Below, piece by piece: positions 51,355-59,847 of a stretch of DNA of 64,000 nt; the stretch's first letter is position 1, and the number at the start of each line of letters is the position of its first letter. This stretch comes from JBGPGW01 sp046349515. GTDB lineage: Bacteria; Pseudomonadota; Alphaproteobacteria; CADEGL01. The DNA lies in NCBI GenBank assembly GCA_046349515.1, contig JAXMCE010000002.1, positions 124,001 through 188,000 on the forward strand. The letters are read 5' to 3'. The notes beneath the pieces were generated by a model that saw only the letters and a list, made by a program, of their open reading frames with translations, made no database searches and had not been told where the DNA came from. Position numbers and translations under genes: made by a program.

Positions 51355-52017
51355 TCAGCCGCCGAGCTTCTCCTGAAGAAAGCGCGTGGCGAGTGCGAGC
51401 CCCTCCGCGTCGATGCCGTGGCCAAGGCCAGGACGGCGATGGGTCTCGACCGCAAGCCCCGCCGCACTCAGCCCTGACGACGCCTCTTCCAACGCATCGA
51501 TTGGAACAAGCTCGTCATCGGTGCCGTGGATGAGAAGCACCGGCGGCCGCGCGCGCACTTCCGACTGAAGAACCGCGCCATCGAGGAGCCTGCCCGAGAA
51601 TCCGACGACGCCCGCGCAGCTCTCCGCCCGGCGCGGCGCCACATGGAGGGCCATCATCGTGCCCTGTGAGAATCCGATGAGCGCAAGACGGCTTTCGGGC
51701 AACGTGAATCGCCCGAGAAGCTCGTCGACGAAGCTCTCGAGGATCGGCGCTGCCGCGCGCGTGCCCGCCATGATCGCCTCGAGGCTGCGATCCTGGAAAC
51801 TGAACCACTGGCGGCCGAAGGGTCCCATCTCGCACGGGAAGGGCGCGTGCGGCGAGACGAAGAAGGCGCCGGGGAGCGCTTGCGCGAGATGGGGTGCCAG
51901 CTCGATGAGGTCGTTGCCGTCGGCGCCGTAGCCGTGGAGAAGGATGACAAGGGAGTCCGGCGCCGCGCCGTTCGCGGGCGGCATGCCGGGGCCGCTCAAA
52001 TCGAAAAGACCCTTCAT
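51355..52017 (-). CDS. Phospholipase/carboxylesterase family serine hydrolase
   Basis: A 220-residue alpha/beta hydrolase. The nucleophile is Ser in IGFSQGTMMA, the acid is Asp in HGTDDELVP and the His is in GLGHGIDAEG. The oxyanion segment is ILLHGYGADGND. It belongs to the small carboxylesterase group (YpfH-like) that cleaves short acyl esters. It starts at an ATG overlapping the upstream glycosylase stop (ATGA), so it is translated with the Nudix and glycosylase genes. The likely role is hydrolysis of a small ester in the cytoplasm. Confidence 0.88.
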   Translation of the reverse strand: MKGLFDLSGPGMPPANGAAPDSLVILLHGYGADGNDLIELAPHLAQALPGAFFVSPHAPFPCEMGPFGRQWFSFQDRSLEAIMAGTRAAAPILESFVDELLGRFTLPESRLALIGFSQGTMMALHVAPRRAESCAGVVGFSGRLLDGAVLQSEVRARPPVLLIHGTDDELVPIDALEEASSGLSAAGLAVETHRRPGLGHGIDAEGLALATRFLQEKLGG

Positions 52018-52823
52018 CGCCGGTTCTTTCCCAATTTCGCGTTTCCGCCCGATTTCGTTCGCTTGCGCCTCGCAGCAGGGCGCATCCGCAAGCGTGCTCC
52101 TTTGGCCGTCGGCACCCTTTTCCGCGGTGTCGCTCTGCCAGGCGTCCGCGTTGACGTCGCCTTTGGCTGCGCATCGTAGGCGCCGGTGCCCGGCTTCATG
52201 ACCGCGCTCCGGAAATAGTGCCAGAGCATGCGCGCGGCGACGCTCCGCCAAGGCCGCCAGGCCTCGCCGATCTCAAGAAGCTCGGCGCGTGCGGGCCGTT
52301 CAGCGAGGCCTTTCACGCGCCCGGTGGCCGTCGCGATCGCAAGGTCGTCGACCGGCCACACATCGGGCCGCCCCAAGGCCGACAGGAGATAGATCTCGGC
52401 CGTCCAGCGGCCGATACCTTTGACGCGGACGAGCGCTTCGATCGCCGCCTCGTCGTCAAGTTCGGCGAGCCGACCGCTGTCGAGGTCGCCGCTCATCACC
52501 GCATCCGCGAGGCCGCGCGCATAGAGAACTTTCGGGCGCGAGAGCCCGGCTGAGCGCAGCCTGACGTCGTCGAAGCCGACAAGGCGCGCGGGCGTGACCT
52601 CGCCGAGCATCCCTTCGAGCCGGCCCCAGATCGCGCGCGCGGAGGCGACCGAAAGCTGCTGTTCGACGATGATGCGCAGGAGTGCCGGAAAGCCCGACGG
52701 CCGCGTGCGCAGCACGGGCGCGCCGTGCTCTTCGCAAATCCGCGCAAGATCGCGGTCGCGCGCTGAGAGCTCCCAGATCGCGTGGCGGAAGCGTTGCGGC
52801 GTCAGCGCGCGGACGGCGGTCAT
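52014..52823 (-). CDS. AlkA-type DNA-3-methyladenine glycosylase with long basic tail
   Basis: A 269-residue HhH-GPD DNA glycosylase that removes alkylated bases. The helix-hairpin-helix is LVRVKGIGRWTAEIYLLSA and the catalytic Asp follows in VWPVDDLA. Residues 1-200 form the domain. Residues about 215-269 are an added tail rich in Lys, Arg, Thr and Pro (RKRVPTAKGARLRMRPAARR), likely disordered and DNA- or RNA-binding, not part of the family. It is coupled by 4-base overlaps to the Nudix gene upstream and the esterase gene downstream. Confidence 0.88.
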   Translation of the reverse strand: MTAVRALTPQRFRHAIWELSARDRDLARICEEHGAPVLRTRPSGFPALLRIIVEQQLSVASARAIWGRLEGMLGEVTPARLVGFDDVRLRSAGLSRPKVLYARGLADAVMSGDLDSGRLAELDDEAAIEALVRVKGIGRWTAEIYLLSALGRPDVWPVDDLAIATATGRVKGLAERPARAELLEIGEAWRPWRSVAARMLWHYFRSAVMKPGTGAYDAQPKATSTRTPGRATPRKRVPTAKGARLRMRPAARRKRTKSGGNAKLGKNRR

Positions 52824-53665
52824 TGGCGCAATCCTTGGACGATCGCGAGGTAGTCCGGATCTTCGGGCGGGATGCAGCCATGCCGCACGAGGAAGTCGAT
52901 GATCACCAGGTTGCAGTTGAACTTGAATTCGGCCGTCCCGGAGACGACCGCCATCACGCGCTCGATCGGCCACAGATCGAAGGACTCGATCTCGCCGTCG
53001 ACGGGAACGGGCGTGAAATCTGGCGGCAGTTCGAGGTCGTAGCAGAACTGCACGTCCGGCTTGATGCCTTCGGCCGATTCCTTGACATAGGACACGAGGC
53101 CGACCGGAACGGCGCGCCGCGCGAGCGCGGGCGGAATGCCGGCCTCCTCGCCGCACTCCTTGACGAGGTTGTCCATGAGCGAAAGCCCAATGGGCTGGCC
53201 GCCCGCGACCATGTTGTCGAGCATGCCGGGAAAGGTCGGCTTGTTGCGCGCCCGGCGCGCGACCCACATCTTGAGCGCGCGCCCGTCGCGGACGTAGCCG
53301 CTCATGTGCACGCCGTAGGCACGGATGCCGAGACGCGGCACGGCCGCACGCTCCATGCGGAGGAGCGGTGGATCGGCGAAGGACGCCTTGACGGGATACT
53401 CCTCGCCCCGCCAGCCGCGCAGCTCACCCGCGGCCTCGAGCGCGCGGAGCACCCGCTCGACGGCGCGCGAGCGGGACTCGAAATCGGCGAGTGCCGGCGA
53501 CAGCACCACGCGCTCTGGCGCGACCGCGAACACTTCGGGGAAGTCCGCGAGCAGCTTGGCCATGTCCGCGCGCACCCAGCCGACGCGCGCGCCCGCGACG
53601 AGCAACGGACGGAAGCCGGAGAGATCGTGCTCGTTGCACTCGCGGATGCGATCGAGAAAGCTCAC
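52820..53665 (-). CDS. Nudix hydrolase with DUF4743 domain
   Basis: A 281-residue protein with an N-terminal DUF4743 domain (about residues 1-115) and a C-terminal Nudix domain (about 120-255). The Nudix box is GMLDNMVAGGQPIG with KECGEEAGIP; the usual Arg is Lys, as in plant and fungal relatives of this architecture. It likely hydrolyses a nucleoside diphosphate-linked or related compound. The start is GTG 53665, with GGAGGT at ideal spacing; ATG further upstream is rejected. The stop overlaps the glycosylase start (ATGA). Confidence 0.88.
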   Translation of the reverse strand: MSFLDRIRECNEHDLSGFRPLLVAGARVGWVRADMAKLLADFPEVFAVAPERVVLSPALADFESRSRAVERVLRALEAAGELRGWRGEEYPVKASFADPPLLRMERAAVPRLGIRAYGVHMSGYVRDGRALKMWVARRARNKPTFPGMLDNMVAGGQPIGLSLMDNLVKECGEEAGIPPALARRAVPVGLVSYVKESAEGIKPDVQFCYDLELPPDFTPVPVDGEIESFDLWPIERVMAVVSGTAEFKFNCNLVIIDFLVRHGCIPPEDPDYLAIVQGLRQ

Positions 53666-53738
53666 GCGTCGACCTCCGAGGCCAAGCGGCCCGCCTCGTG
53701 TAGCGAATGCGCGCGGCCCCCGCAACCGCCGCGCGGGA

Positions 53739-54020
53739 CTAGGGCGCGCGGAGCGGCTTCTCCGCGATCAGGACCGCGTGCACGCGCACGAGCTGGCGCA
53801 GCGTGTCGGCAATGCGGGCAACGACGTCCCGGGCGAGCCCCGTCACCTGGATGTCGATGACGAGCTCGGTGCCGCCGGGACGGCCGAGCGAGCTGTGCCA
53901 CTGGCATGGAACGAGACCGCGCTTGGCGAAAACCTCGAGCACGCGCGGCATGACCGAGGGATCGGCCTCGGCCTGGACGGAAAAACAGGCAGTTGTGGGT
54001 GATTCAGGGTGCGATGACAT
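53739..54020 (-). CDS. ACT-domain small protein (acetolactate synthase small-subunit-like)
   Basis: A 93-residue ACT-domain protein: FSVQAEADPSVMPRVLEVFAKRGLVPCQWHSS and ELVIDIQVTGLARDVVARIADTLRQLVRVHAVLI form the beta-alpha-beta units. ACT domains bind amino acids and regulate biosynthetic enzymes. It lies alone, not next to ilvB, so its partner is unknown. The start at 54020 or 54029 is uncertain. It is divergent from the acyl-CoA dehydrogenase gene at 54277. Confidence 0.78.
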   Translation of the reverse strand: MSSHPESPTTACFSVQAEADPSVMPRVLEVFAKRGLVPCQWHSSLGRPGGTELVIDIQVTGLARDVVARIADTLRQLVRVHAVLIAEKPLRAP

Positions 54021-54276
54021 GACCAGCATCCAATCCAAATTCAGCGAAAAAGCCTCCGACCCGGCAGCCAATGGGCGCCGGGAGGCTAATTCGCCGAAGG
54101 ACGAGACGCGTGGTCATGGCTCCAAGAATAGTGGGGCGACCGCTCCGCTTCAAGGCGGGAGAGGGACAGGGAACGCGCCATCTCGGCCTATGCCCAAGGG
54201 CTGGGCGTTTCCGCCGCCCGCCCACTCGGCTAACATCCCAGCACTATCTGCCAACGACGAGCGGCGCGACGACCTC

Positions 54277-55962
54277 ATGCAGAAGCACGCGCAAGCGATC
54301 AAGGCATCGGACGATGCCGTGATTCCCGACCTGATGTCTGCGTGCGAGGCCGGACTGCGCGCGGCCGAGCGGCTCGTCGGCGCCGCGCGTGCCGCGGTCG
54401 CCCGTCTCGTCCAATCGGGCGATGCCGTCGATTCGGCAGCGCTCGACCGCCACCAGGCGCCGGCGCATCTTTACGCCTGGATCGCGACCTACGCTGCGGC
54501 GTTGCGCGAGCTCCTGTCCTGGGCACGCGGGCTCGAGGCGCGCGGCGGATTGACCGAACGCGAGGCCCTCATCCTTCAGATCGGGTTTGGCGAGTACCTG
54601 GCCCAGCTCAAGGGCGGCATTCCCCTGAGTCAGGGCGAAATCCTGCGCCCCTCCGACCTCGGCCTCGACGATCAGGCCCTCAGTGCATTTGGCGAGGCGG
54701 CCATCGACCGGCTCATCCGCATCGGATCCGGCAATGAAGCGCGCTTGCGGCTTGCGGCGCTCCTGGCCGACGGCAATTTCGGCGATGACGGGCTCGGGGA
54801 CGAGACGCTCACCCTCATCCGCGACCAGTTCCGCCGTTTCGCCGACGAGCAGGTGGTTCCCCACGCCCATGGCTGGCACGTCACCGATTCCTTCGTCCCG
54901 CTCGAGATCCTCGCGCGCATGGGGGAGTTGGGCGTCTTCGGCCTGACGACTCCGCAGGAACACGGCGGGCTCGGCCTCGGCAAGGTCGCCATGTGCATCG
55001 TGACCGAGGAGCTGACGCGCGGCTATATCGGCGTGGGCTCGCTCGGAACGCGCTCGGAGATCGCGGCCGAGCTCCTGGTGCGCTTCGGCACCGCGGACCA
55101 GAAGGAGCGCTGGCTGCCGGGCATCGTCTCCGGCCGCATCATCCCGACAGCCGTTTTCACGGAGCCCAACACGGGCTCCGACCTCGCGAGCCTCCGCACG
55201 CGCGCCGAACGCAAAGGCGATGTCTACCGGGTCTCCGGCAACAAGACCTGGATCACCCATGCCGCGCGCGCCGATGTGATGACGCTGCTCGCGCGGACCG
55301 ATGCGAAGGAAAGCGGCTACAAGGGCTTGAGCATGTTCTTCGCGCCGAAGCCCCGCGGCACGGACGCCGAGCCCTTCCCCGCGCACGGCATGTCGGGCGG
55401 CGAGATCCCTGTCCTCGGCTATCGAGGCATGAAGGAATACGAGATCGCCTTCGACGGATTCGAAGTGCCAGCCAAGGATCTCCTGGGCGGGACCGAAGGC
55501 CAAGGGTTCAAGCAGCTCATGGCGACGTTCGAATCGGCGCGCATCCAGACGGCCGCGCGCGCCGTCGGGGTCGCGCGGAACGCGCTCGAGCTTGGTCTTG
55601 CCTACGCGCAGGAACGCATCCAGTTCGGACGGCCCATCGCCGCCTTCCCGCGCGTCGCGGCGAAGCTCGCCTGGATGGCGGTCGAGACCATGATCGCGCG
55701 CCAGCTGACGCTCTTCGCCGCGCGCGAGAAGGACTCGGGCCGGCGCTGCGACATCGAGGCCGGCATGGCCAAGTTGCTCGGCGCCCGCATCGCCTGGGCG
55801 AATGCCGACAACGCCGTCCAGATCCACGGCGGCAACGGTTATGCCATCGAGTTTCCGGTGAGCCGGGTGCTGTGCGATGCGCGCATTCTCGCCATCTTCG
55901 AGGGCACGGCCGAGATCCAGGCCCATGTGATCGCGCGGGGCCTTCTCGCGGGACGGAACTGA
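54277..55962 (+). CDS. mcd: (2S)-methylsuccinyl-CoA dehydrogenase (ethylmalonyl-CoA pathway)
   Basis: A 561-residue acyl-CoA dehydrogenase with an extra N-terminal region of about 170 residues, the hallmark of Mcd. That region has LDRHQAPAHLYAWIATYAAALRELLSWA in pieces and REALILQIGFGEYLAQLKGGIPLSQGEI, which match the Mcd type. The catalytic domain has FTEPNTGSDLA, WITHAARAD and the C-terminal IFEGTAEIQ with intact Glu. It oxidises (2S)-methylsuccinyl-CoA to mesaconyl-CoA in acetate assimilation. ATG 54277 is chosen; ATG upstream at 54019 would add a low-complexity stretch. It sits 37 bases after its promoter-containing gap and shares the neighbourhood with etfBA, its electron acceptor. Confidence 0.9.
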   Translation: MQKHAQAIKASDDAVIPDLMSACEAGLRAAERLVGAARAAVARLVQSGDAVDSAALDRHQAPAHLYAWIATYAAALRELLSWARGLEARGGLTEREALILQIGFGEYLAQLKGGIPLSQGEILRPSDLGLDDQALSAFGEAAIDRLIRIGSGNEARLRLAALLADGNFGDDGLGDETLTLIRDQFRRFADEQVVPHAHGWHVTDSFVPLEILARMGELGVFGLTTPQEHGGLGLGKVAMCIVTEELTRGYIGVGSLGTRSEIAAELLVRFGTADQKERWLPGIVSGRIIPTAVFTEPNTGSDLASLRTRAERKGDVYRVSGNKTWITHAARADVMTLLARTDAKESGYKGLSMFFAPKPRGTDAEPFPAHGMSGGEIPVLGYRGMKEYEIAFDGFEVPAKDLLGGTEGQGFKQLMATFESARIQTAARAVGVARNALELGLAYAQERIQFGRPIAAFPRVAAKLAWMAVETMIARQLTLFAAREKDSGRRCDIEAGMAKLLGARIAWANADNAVQIHGGNGYAIEFPVSRVLCDARILAIFEGTAEIQAHVIARGLLAGRN

Positions 55963-56022
55963 GCACGGGGCGGATGAGAGAATCCCGTGGGCGCGCGCCC
56001 TGGCGGGGACTATATGTGGGGC

Positions 56023-56229
56023 ATGGACACACTTGCCGCGGTCTTTCCCTATCTCATCGGCCTGGGACTCGCGTCGGTCCTGATCGTTCTCCTGACCGGC
56101 ATCGTCAGCATGCTGCGCGGCGGCGAATTCAACCGGCGTTACGGCAACAAGCTCATGCGCCTCAGAGTCGCGACACAGGGCGTCACGATCCTGCTCTTCG
56201 CGATCTTCATGCTGTTCATCAAGCACTAG
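56023..56229 (+). CDS. Twin-transmembrane protein (HIG1-like)
   Basis: A 68-residue protein with two membrane helices (LIGLGLASVLIVLLTGIVSML and VATQGVTILLFAIFMLFI), joined by a basic loop with GGEFNRRYGNKLMRLR. This is the twin-transmembrane/HIG1 family found in alphaproteobacteria, related to respiratory supercomplex factors. It is often followed by a PduO-type adenosyltransferase gene, as here, two bases away. The start at 56023 is preferred; ATG 56014 is possible. Confidence 0.82.
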   Translation: MDTLAAVFPYLIGLGLASVLIVLLTGIVSMLRGGEFNRRYGNKLMRLRVATQGVTILLFAIFMLFIKH

Positions 56230-56230
56230 C

Positions 56231-56794
56231 ATGGTGAAACTGACCCGCATCTACACGCGCGGCGGCGACAAGGGGGAGACCTCGCTCGGCGACGGCGCGC
56301 GCGTGAAGAAGCACGATCCGCGGGTCGAGGCTTACGGCGCGGTCGACGAGGCCAACGCCGTCATCGGCATCGCGCGCCTCCATGCCCCGGCCGAAGCCGA
56401 CGCCATGCTCGCGCGCATCCAGAACGACCTTTTCGACCTTGGCGCCGATCTCTGTACGCCCGAGAGCGAATCGCCGAAGCACCCGCCGCTTCGCGTGATG
56501 CCCGCGCAAGTGAAGCGCCTCGAGCGCGAGATCGACGCGATGAACGCCGAGCTGAAGCCGCTCGATTCCTTCGTCCTGCCGGGTGGCAGCGCGGCTTCGG
56601 CCTACCTCCACCTTGCGCGCACCGTGGTCCGGCGCGCCGAGCGTCAGATCACGGCGCTTGCCGCGAGCCAGGCACTGAATCCGGTCGCGATCGAGTACGT
56701 CAACCGCCTCTCCGACCACCTCTTCGTGCTGTCCCGGCACTTGAACGAAAAGGGCGCCAAGGATGTCCTCTGGGTGCCCGGCCAGAATCGGTGA
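56231..56794 (+). CDS. Cob(I)alamin adenosyltransferase, PduO type
   Basis: A 187-residue ATP:cob(I)alamin adenosyltransferase. The nucleotide-binding N-terminus is IYTRGGDKGETSLGDGARVKKHDPRVEAYGAVDE; the C-terminal part has VRRAERQITAL and VNRLSDHLFVLSR. It makes adenosylcobalamin, the cofactor of ethylmalonyl-CoA and methylmalonyl-CoA mutases, which links it to the methylsuccinyl-CoA dehydrogenase gene upstream. A 187-residue length is normal for a single-domain PduO enzyme. Confidence 0.93.
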   Translation: MVKLTRIYTRGGDKGETSLGDGARVKKHDPRVEAYGAVDEANAVIGIARLHAPAEADAMLARIQNDLFDLGADLCTPESESPKHPPLRVMPAQVKRLEREIDAMNAELKPLDSFVLPGGSAASAYLHLARTVVRRAERQITALAASQALNPVAIEYVNRLSDHLFVLSRHLNEKGAKDVLWVPGQNR

Positions 56795-56806
56795 AGAGGG
56801 GCCGAA

Positions 56807-56825
56807 ACCCGCGGCTTTAGCGGGT
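56807..56825 (+). terminator. Possible weak terminator before etf promoter
   Basis: A 6-bp stem ACCCGC/GCGGGT (56807-56812 and 56820-56825) with a 7-base loop GGCTTTA, just after the adenosyltransferase stop and before the promoter at 56835. There is no good U-tract. Confidence 0.3.
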
Positions 56826-56834
56826 CCCGCTTTG

Positions 56835-56863
56835 TTGACAGGTTCCGGGCCCGCCTTTATGTT
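56835..56863 (+). promoter_or_regulatory. Sigma-70 promoter for etfBA-hbd
   Basis: TTGACA (56835-56840), a 17-base spacer and TATGTT (56858-56863) give a near-consensus promoter. The transcript would start about 130 bases upstream of the etfB ATG at 57000, so the leader is long enough to hold additional signals; none was identified. Confidence 0.75.
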
Positions 56864-56999
56864 GCGGTGCGAAAAGCGGCGCCGGAGCGGGCCAAATCGG
56901 CGCTCGGACGTGGCCCCGCATGGGGTTCTAGGACGACACCAACCGACCCATCCCTGATCACGGCATAGCCGCCATCGTACGGAGAGCGGAGAGCACGAC

Positions 57000-57749
57000 A
57001 TGAAGGTCCTCGTCCCGGTCAAACGGGTTGTCGACGCCAACATCAAGGTCCGCGTCAAAGCCGACGGTTCCGGCGTCGAGACGCAGAACGTCAAGATGTC
57101 GATGAATCCGTTCTGCGAAATCGCTGTCGAGGAGGCTATCCGTCTCAAGGAAGCCGGCAAGGTGACGGAAATCATCGCTGTCTCCTGCGGCATCGCGCAG
57201 TGCCAGGAGACGATCCGCACCGCCCTCGCCATGGGTGCTGACCGCGGCGTCCTCGTCGAGACCGACACGCCGCTCGAGCCGCTCGCGATCGCGAAGCTGC
57301 TCAAGGCCGTGATCGACAAGGAGCAGCCGGGCATCGTCCTCATGGGCAAGCAGGCCATCGACAATGACTGCAACCAGACTGGCCAGATGCTGGCGGCCCT
57401 CACCGGCTGGGCGCAGGCCACCTTCGTCTCCAAGCTCGCGGTCGGCGACGGCGCGGCCGAGGCCACGCGCGAGGTCGATGGCGGCCTCGAGGTCCTCAAG
57501 GTCAAGCTGCCCGCGATCATCACGGTCGACTTGCGCCTGAACGAGCCGCGCTATGCCTCGCTGCCGAACATCATGAAGGCCAAGAAGAAGCCGATCGACA
57601 TGCTGAAGCCGGACGCTCTCGGCGTCGACGTGACGCCGCGCGTGAGCGTGCTCAAGGTCGTCGAGCCGCCGAAGCGCCACTCCGGCACCAAGGTTCCCGA
57701 CGTCAAGACGCTCGTCGAAAAACTCCGTTCCGAGGCCAAGGTGATCTGA
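57000..57749 (+). CDS. etfB: Electron transfer flavoprotein beta subunit
   Basis: A 249-residue ETF beta subunit carrying AMP. Typical segments are MKVLVPVKRVVDANIKVRV, MNPFCEIAVEEAIRLKE, and the KQAIDNDCNQTGQMLAAL stretch near residue 120. It accepts electrons from acyl-CoA dehydrogenases (three genes in this window would donate to it) and passes them to the quinone pool. The stop overlaps the etfA start (TGATG), so both subunits are made in equal amounts. Confidence 0.95.
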   Translation: MKVLVPVKRVVDANIKVRVKADGSGVETQNVKMSMNPFCEIAVEEAIRLKEAGKVTEIIAVSCGIAQCQETIRTALAMGADRGVLVETDTPLEPLAIAKLLKAVIDKEQPGIVLMGKQAIDNDCNQTGQMLAALTGWAQATFVSKLAVGDGAAEATREVDGGLEVLKVKLPAIITVDLRLNEPRYASLPNIMKAKKKPIDMLKPDALGVDVTPRVSVLKVVEPPKRHSGTKVPDVKTLVEKLRSEAKVI

Positions 57750-58687
57750 TGACCGCGCTCGTCCTAGCCGAACACGACAACCAGACGATCAAGCCGTCGA
57801 CCCTCAACGCCGTGACCGCCGCGGCCAAGCTCGGCGGCGGAATCACGCTTCTCGTCGCTGGCTCCGGCTGCGCGGCCGCCGGCGCCGCCGCGGCCAAGAT
57901 CGCGGGCGTCGCCAAGGTCCTCGTCGCCGACAACCCGGCCTACGAGCACCATCTGGCCGAGAACGTGGCGCCGCTCGTCGTCGGCCTCGCCGGCTCCTAC
58001 TCGCACGTCCTGGCACCGGCGAGCACCTACGGCAAGAACATCATGCCGCGCGTGGCCGCCCTCCTCGACGTCTCGCAGATCTCGGACATCTCGGGCATCG
58101 AATCGCCTGATACGTTCATCCGCCCGATCTACGCCGGCAACGCGCTGGCGACCGTGCAGTCGAAGGACAAGATCAAGGTCATCACCGTGCGGACGACCGC
58201 CTTCGACGCGGCGGCCGAAGGCGGCAGCGCCCCCGTCGAGACCGTCTCCGCCACCTCCGATTCGGGCCTCTCGACCTTCCTGCGGCTCGAATCCGTCAAG
58301 TCCGAGCGGCCGGAACTGACGACCGCACGCATCGTGATCTCCGGCGGCCGCGGGATGCAGTCCGGCGACAACTTCAAGATGCTCGAGGCGATCGCGGACA
58401 AGCTCGGGGCCGCCGTCGGCGCCTCGCGCGCCGCGGTCGATGCCGGCTTCGTGCCCAACGACTACCAGGTGGGCCAGACGGGCAAGATCGTGGCGCCAGA
58501 ACTCTACATCGCCGTCGGCATCTCGGGCGCGATCCAGCACCTGGCCGGCATGAAGGACAGCAAGGTCATCGTGGCGATCAACAAGGACGAAGAGGCGCCC
58601 ATCTTCCAGGTCGCCGACTACGGCCTCGTGGCCGATCTCTTCAAAGCCCTGCCCGAGCTCGCGGCGGAGCTCGCCAAGGGCAATTGA
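57749..58687 (+). CDS. etfA: Electron transfer flavoprotein alpha subunit
   Basis: A 312-residue FAD-binding ETF alpha subunit. The FAD-binding C-terminal region has ISGGRGMQSGDNF, GFVPNDYQVGQTGKIVAPELYIAVGISGAIQHLAGM in pieces and AINKDEEAPIFQVADYGLVADLF. The start overlaps the etfB stop. It is followed 26 bases later by the hydroxybutyryl-CoA dehydrogenase gene, which completes a common alphaproteobacterial unit. Confidence 0.95.
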   Translation: MTALVLAEHDNQTIKPSTLNAVTAAAKLGGGITLLVAGSGCAAAGAAAAKIAGVAKVLVADNPAYEHHLAENVAPLVVGLAGSYSHVLAPASTYGKNIMPRVAALLDVSQISDISGIESPDTFIRPIYAGNALATVQSKDKIKVITVRTTAFDAAAEGGSAPVETVSATSDSGLSTFLRLESVKSERPELTTARIVISGGRGMQSGDNFKMLEAIADKLGAAVGASRAAVDAGFVPNDYQVGQTGKIVAPELYIAVGISGAIQHLAGMKDSKVIVAINKDEEAPIFQVADYGLVADLFKALPELAAELAKGN

Positions 58688-58713
58688 ACCCACAGCGAGA
58701 GGAAGGCGGTCCC

Positions 58714-59586
58714 ATGATCAAGAAGGTCGGCATCGTCGGCGCGGGTCAGATGGGGAACGGCATCGCCCATGTCTGCGCGCTCGCGGGACACGAGGTGGTG
58801 CTCGTGGATGTGCGCCAGGAAGCGATCGAGCGCGCCCTCCAGACCATCGACCGCAACATGGCCCGCCAAGTCTCGCGGAGCACCATCACGGAGGCCGACA
58901 AGACAGCGGCGCTCGCGCGCATCACCCCGACGCTCGACATCAAGAAGTTCGCGGACTGCGATCTGGTGATCGAATCCGCGACCGAGAACGAGCCGGTCAA
59001 GCGAGAGATCCTGAAGTCGATCTGTCCGGTGCTGAGGCCGGAGGCGCTCATCGCGACGAACACGTCGTCGATCTCGATCACGCGCCTTGCTTCGGTCACG
59101 GACCGACCGGGCAAGTTCATCGGCATGCATTTCATGAATCCCGTGCCGGTGATGGAGCTCGTCGAGCTCATCCGGGGCCTCGCGACGGAAGAGGCGACCT
59201 TCAAGGAGATTCGCGAGCTCACGATCAAGCTCGGCAAGCGCCCGGCGTCCGCCGAGGATTTCCCGGCCTTCATCGTCAACCGCATTCTCCTGCCCATGAT
59301 CAACGAGGCCATCTACGTCCTCTATGAGGGCGTGGGCAACGTCGAGTCGATCGACACGGCGATGAAGCTCGGCGCCAACCATCCCATGGGACCACTCGAG
59401 CTTGCGGATTTCATCGGCCTCGACACCTGCCTCGCCGTCATGCAGGTGCTCTACGACGGCCTCGCCGATTCGAAATACCGCCCCTGTCCGCTCCTCGTGA
59501 AATACGTCGAGGCCGGCTGGCTCGGCCGCAAGTCCAAGCGCGGTTTCTACGACTACAGCGGCGAGAAGCCGATCCCGACGCGCTAG
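58714..59586 (+). CDS. 3-hydroxybutyryl-CoA dehydrogenase
   Basis: A 290-residue 3-hydroxyacyl-CoA dehydrogenase of the Hbd type. The NAD site is VGAGQMGNGIAHVCALAG, the catalytic His is in GMHFMNPVPVMELVE with Asn in FIVNRILLPMINEA, and the C-terminal domain has GPLELADFIGLDTCL. It interconverts acetoacetyl-CoA and (S)-3-hydroxybutyryl-CoA. ATG 58714 follows AGGAAGG. The same locus holds its electron-transfer and B12 partners, so it probably serves butyrate/crotonyl-CoA metabolism and the ethylmalonyl-CoA pathway. Confidence 0.92.
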   Translation: MIKKVGIVGAGQMGNGIAHVCALAGHEVVLVDVRQEAIERALQTIDRNMARQVSRSTITEADKTAALARITPTLDIKKFADCDLVIESATENEPVKREILKSICPVLRPEALIATNTSSISITRLASVTDRPGKFIGMHFMNPVPVMELVELIRGLATEEATFKEIRELTIKLGKRPASAEDFPAFIVNRILLPMINEAIYVLYEGVGNVESIDTAMKLGANHPMGPLELADFIGLDTCLAVMQVLYDGLADSKYRPCPLLVKYVEAGWLGRKSKRGFYDYSGEKPIPTR

Positions 59587-59823
59587 CGCCCCGCGGCACG
59601 CACCGTCGCACCCGAGCGACGGCCACCATCCCGACGCACCGGCCGCGCGGCCCGTCGGAGACGGTGGCGGCACTGGCCGGGCCGGATCAAAGGGGCTAAA
59701 TTGCCCCGCGTGCCCCTTGAAGGTCGGGAGCGGTGCCGAGCGATCCGTCCGCTGCCATGCGCCCATGCCGACGAGGACCGCAATCGCCACGACCGCGATG
59801 ATGCCGAGGAGCCTCAACGCCAT
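59587..59823 (-). pseudogene. Possible truncated remnant of a TlpA-like thioredoxin gene
   Basis: From an ATG at 59823 on the minus strand the frame reads MALRLLGIIAVVAIAVLVGM, a membrane anchor, followed by a segment FSPFDPARPVPPPSPTG like the start of TlpA thioredoxins that often lie divergent from argH. After about 60 codons the frame has no thioredoxin character and no CxxC, and runs into the 3' end of the dehydrogenase gene. It could be a decayed gene or a chance hydrophobic start; confidence is low. Confidence 0.25.
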
Positions 59824-59847
59824 GGGTTTCTTACACGGGAGCGTGCC

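Noticed and set aside
54019..54276. Upstream ATG extension of methylsuccinyl-CoA dehydrogenase
   Set aside because: The added 86 residues are low complexity and overlap the divergent ACT gene start; the known Mcd extension is already complete from 54277.
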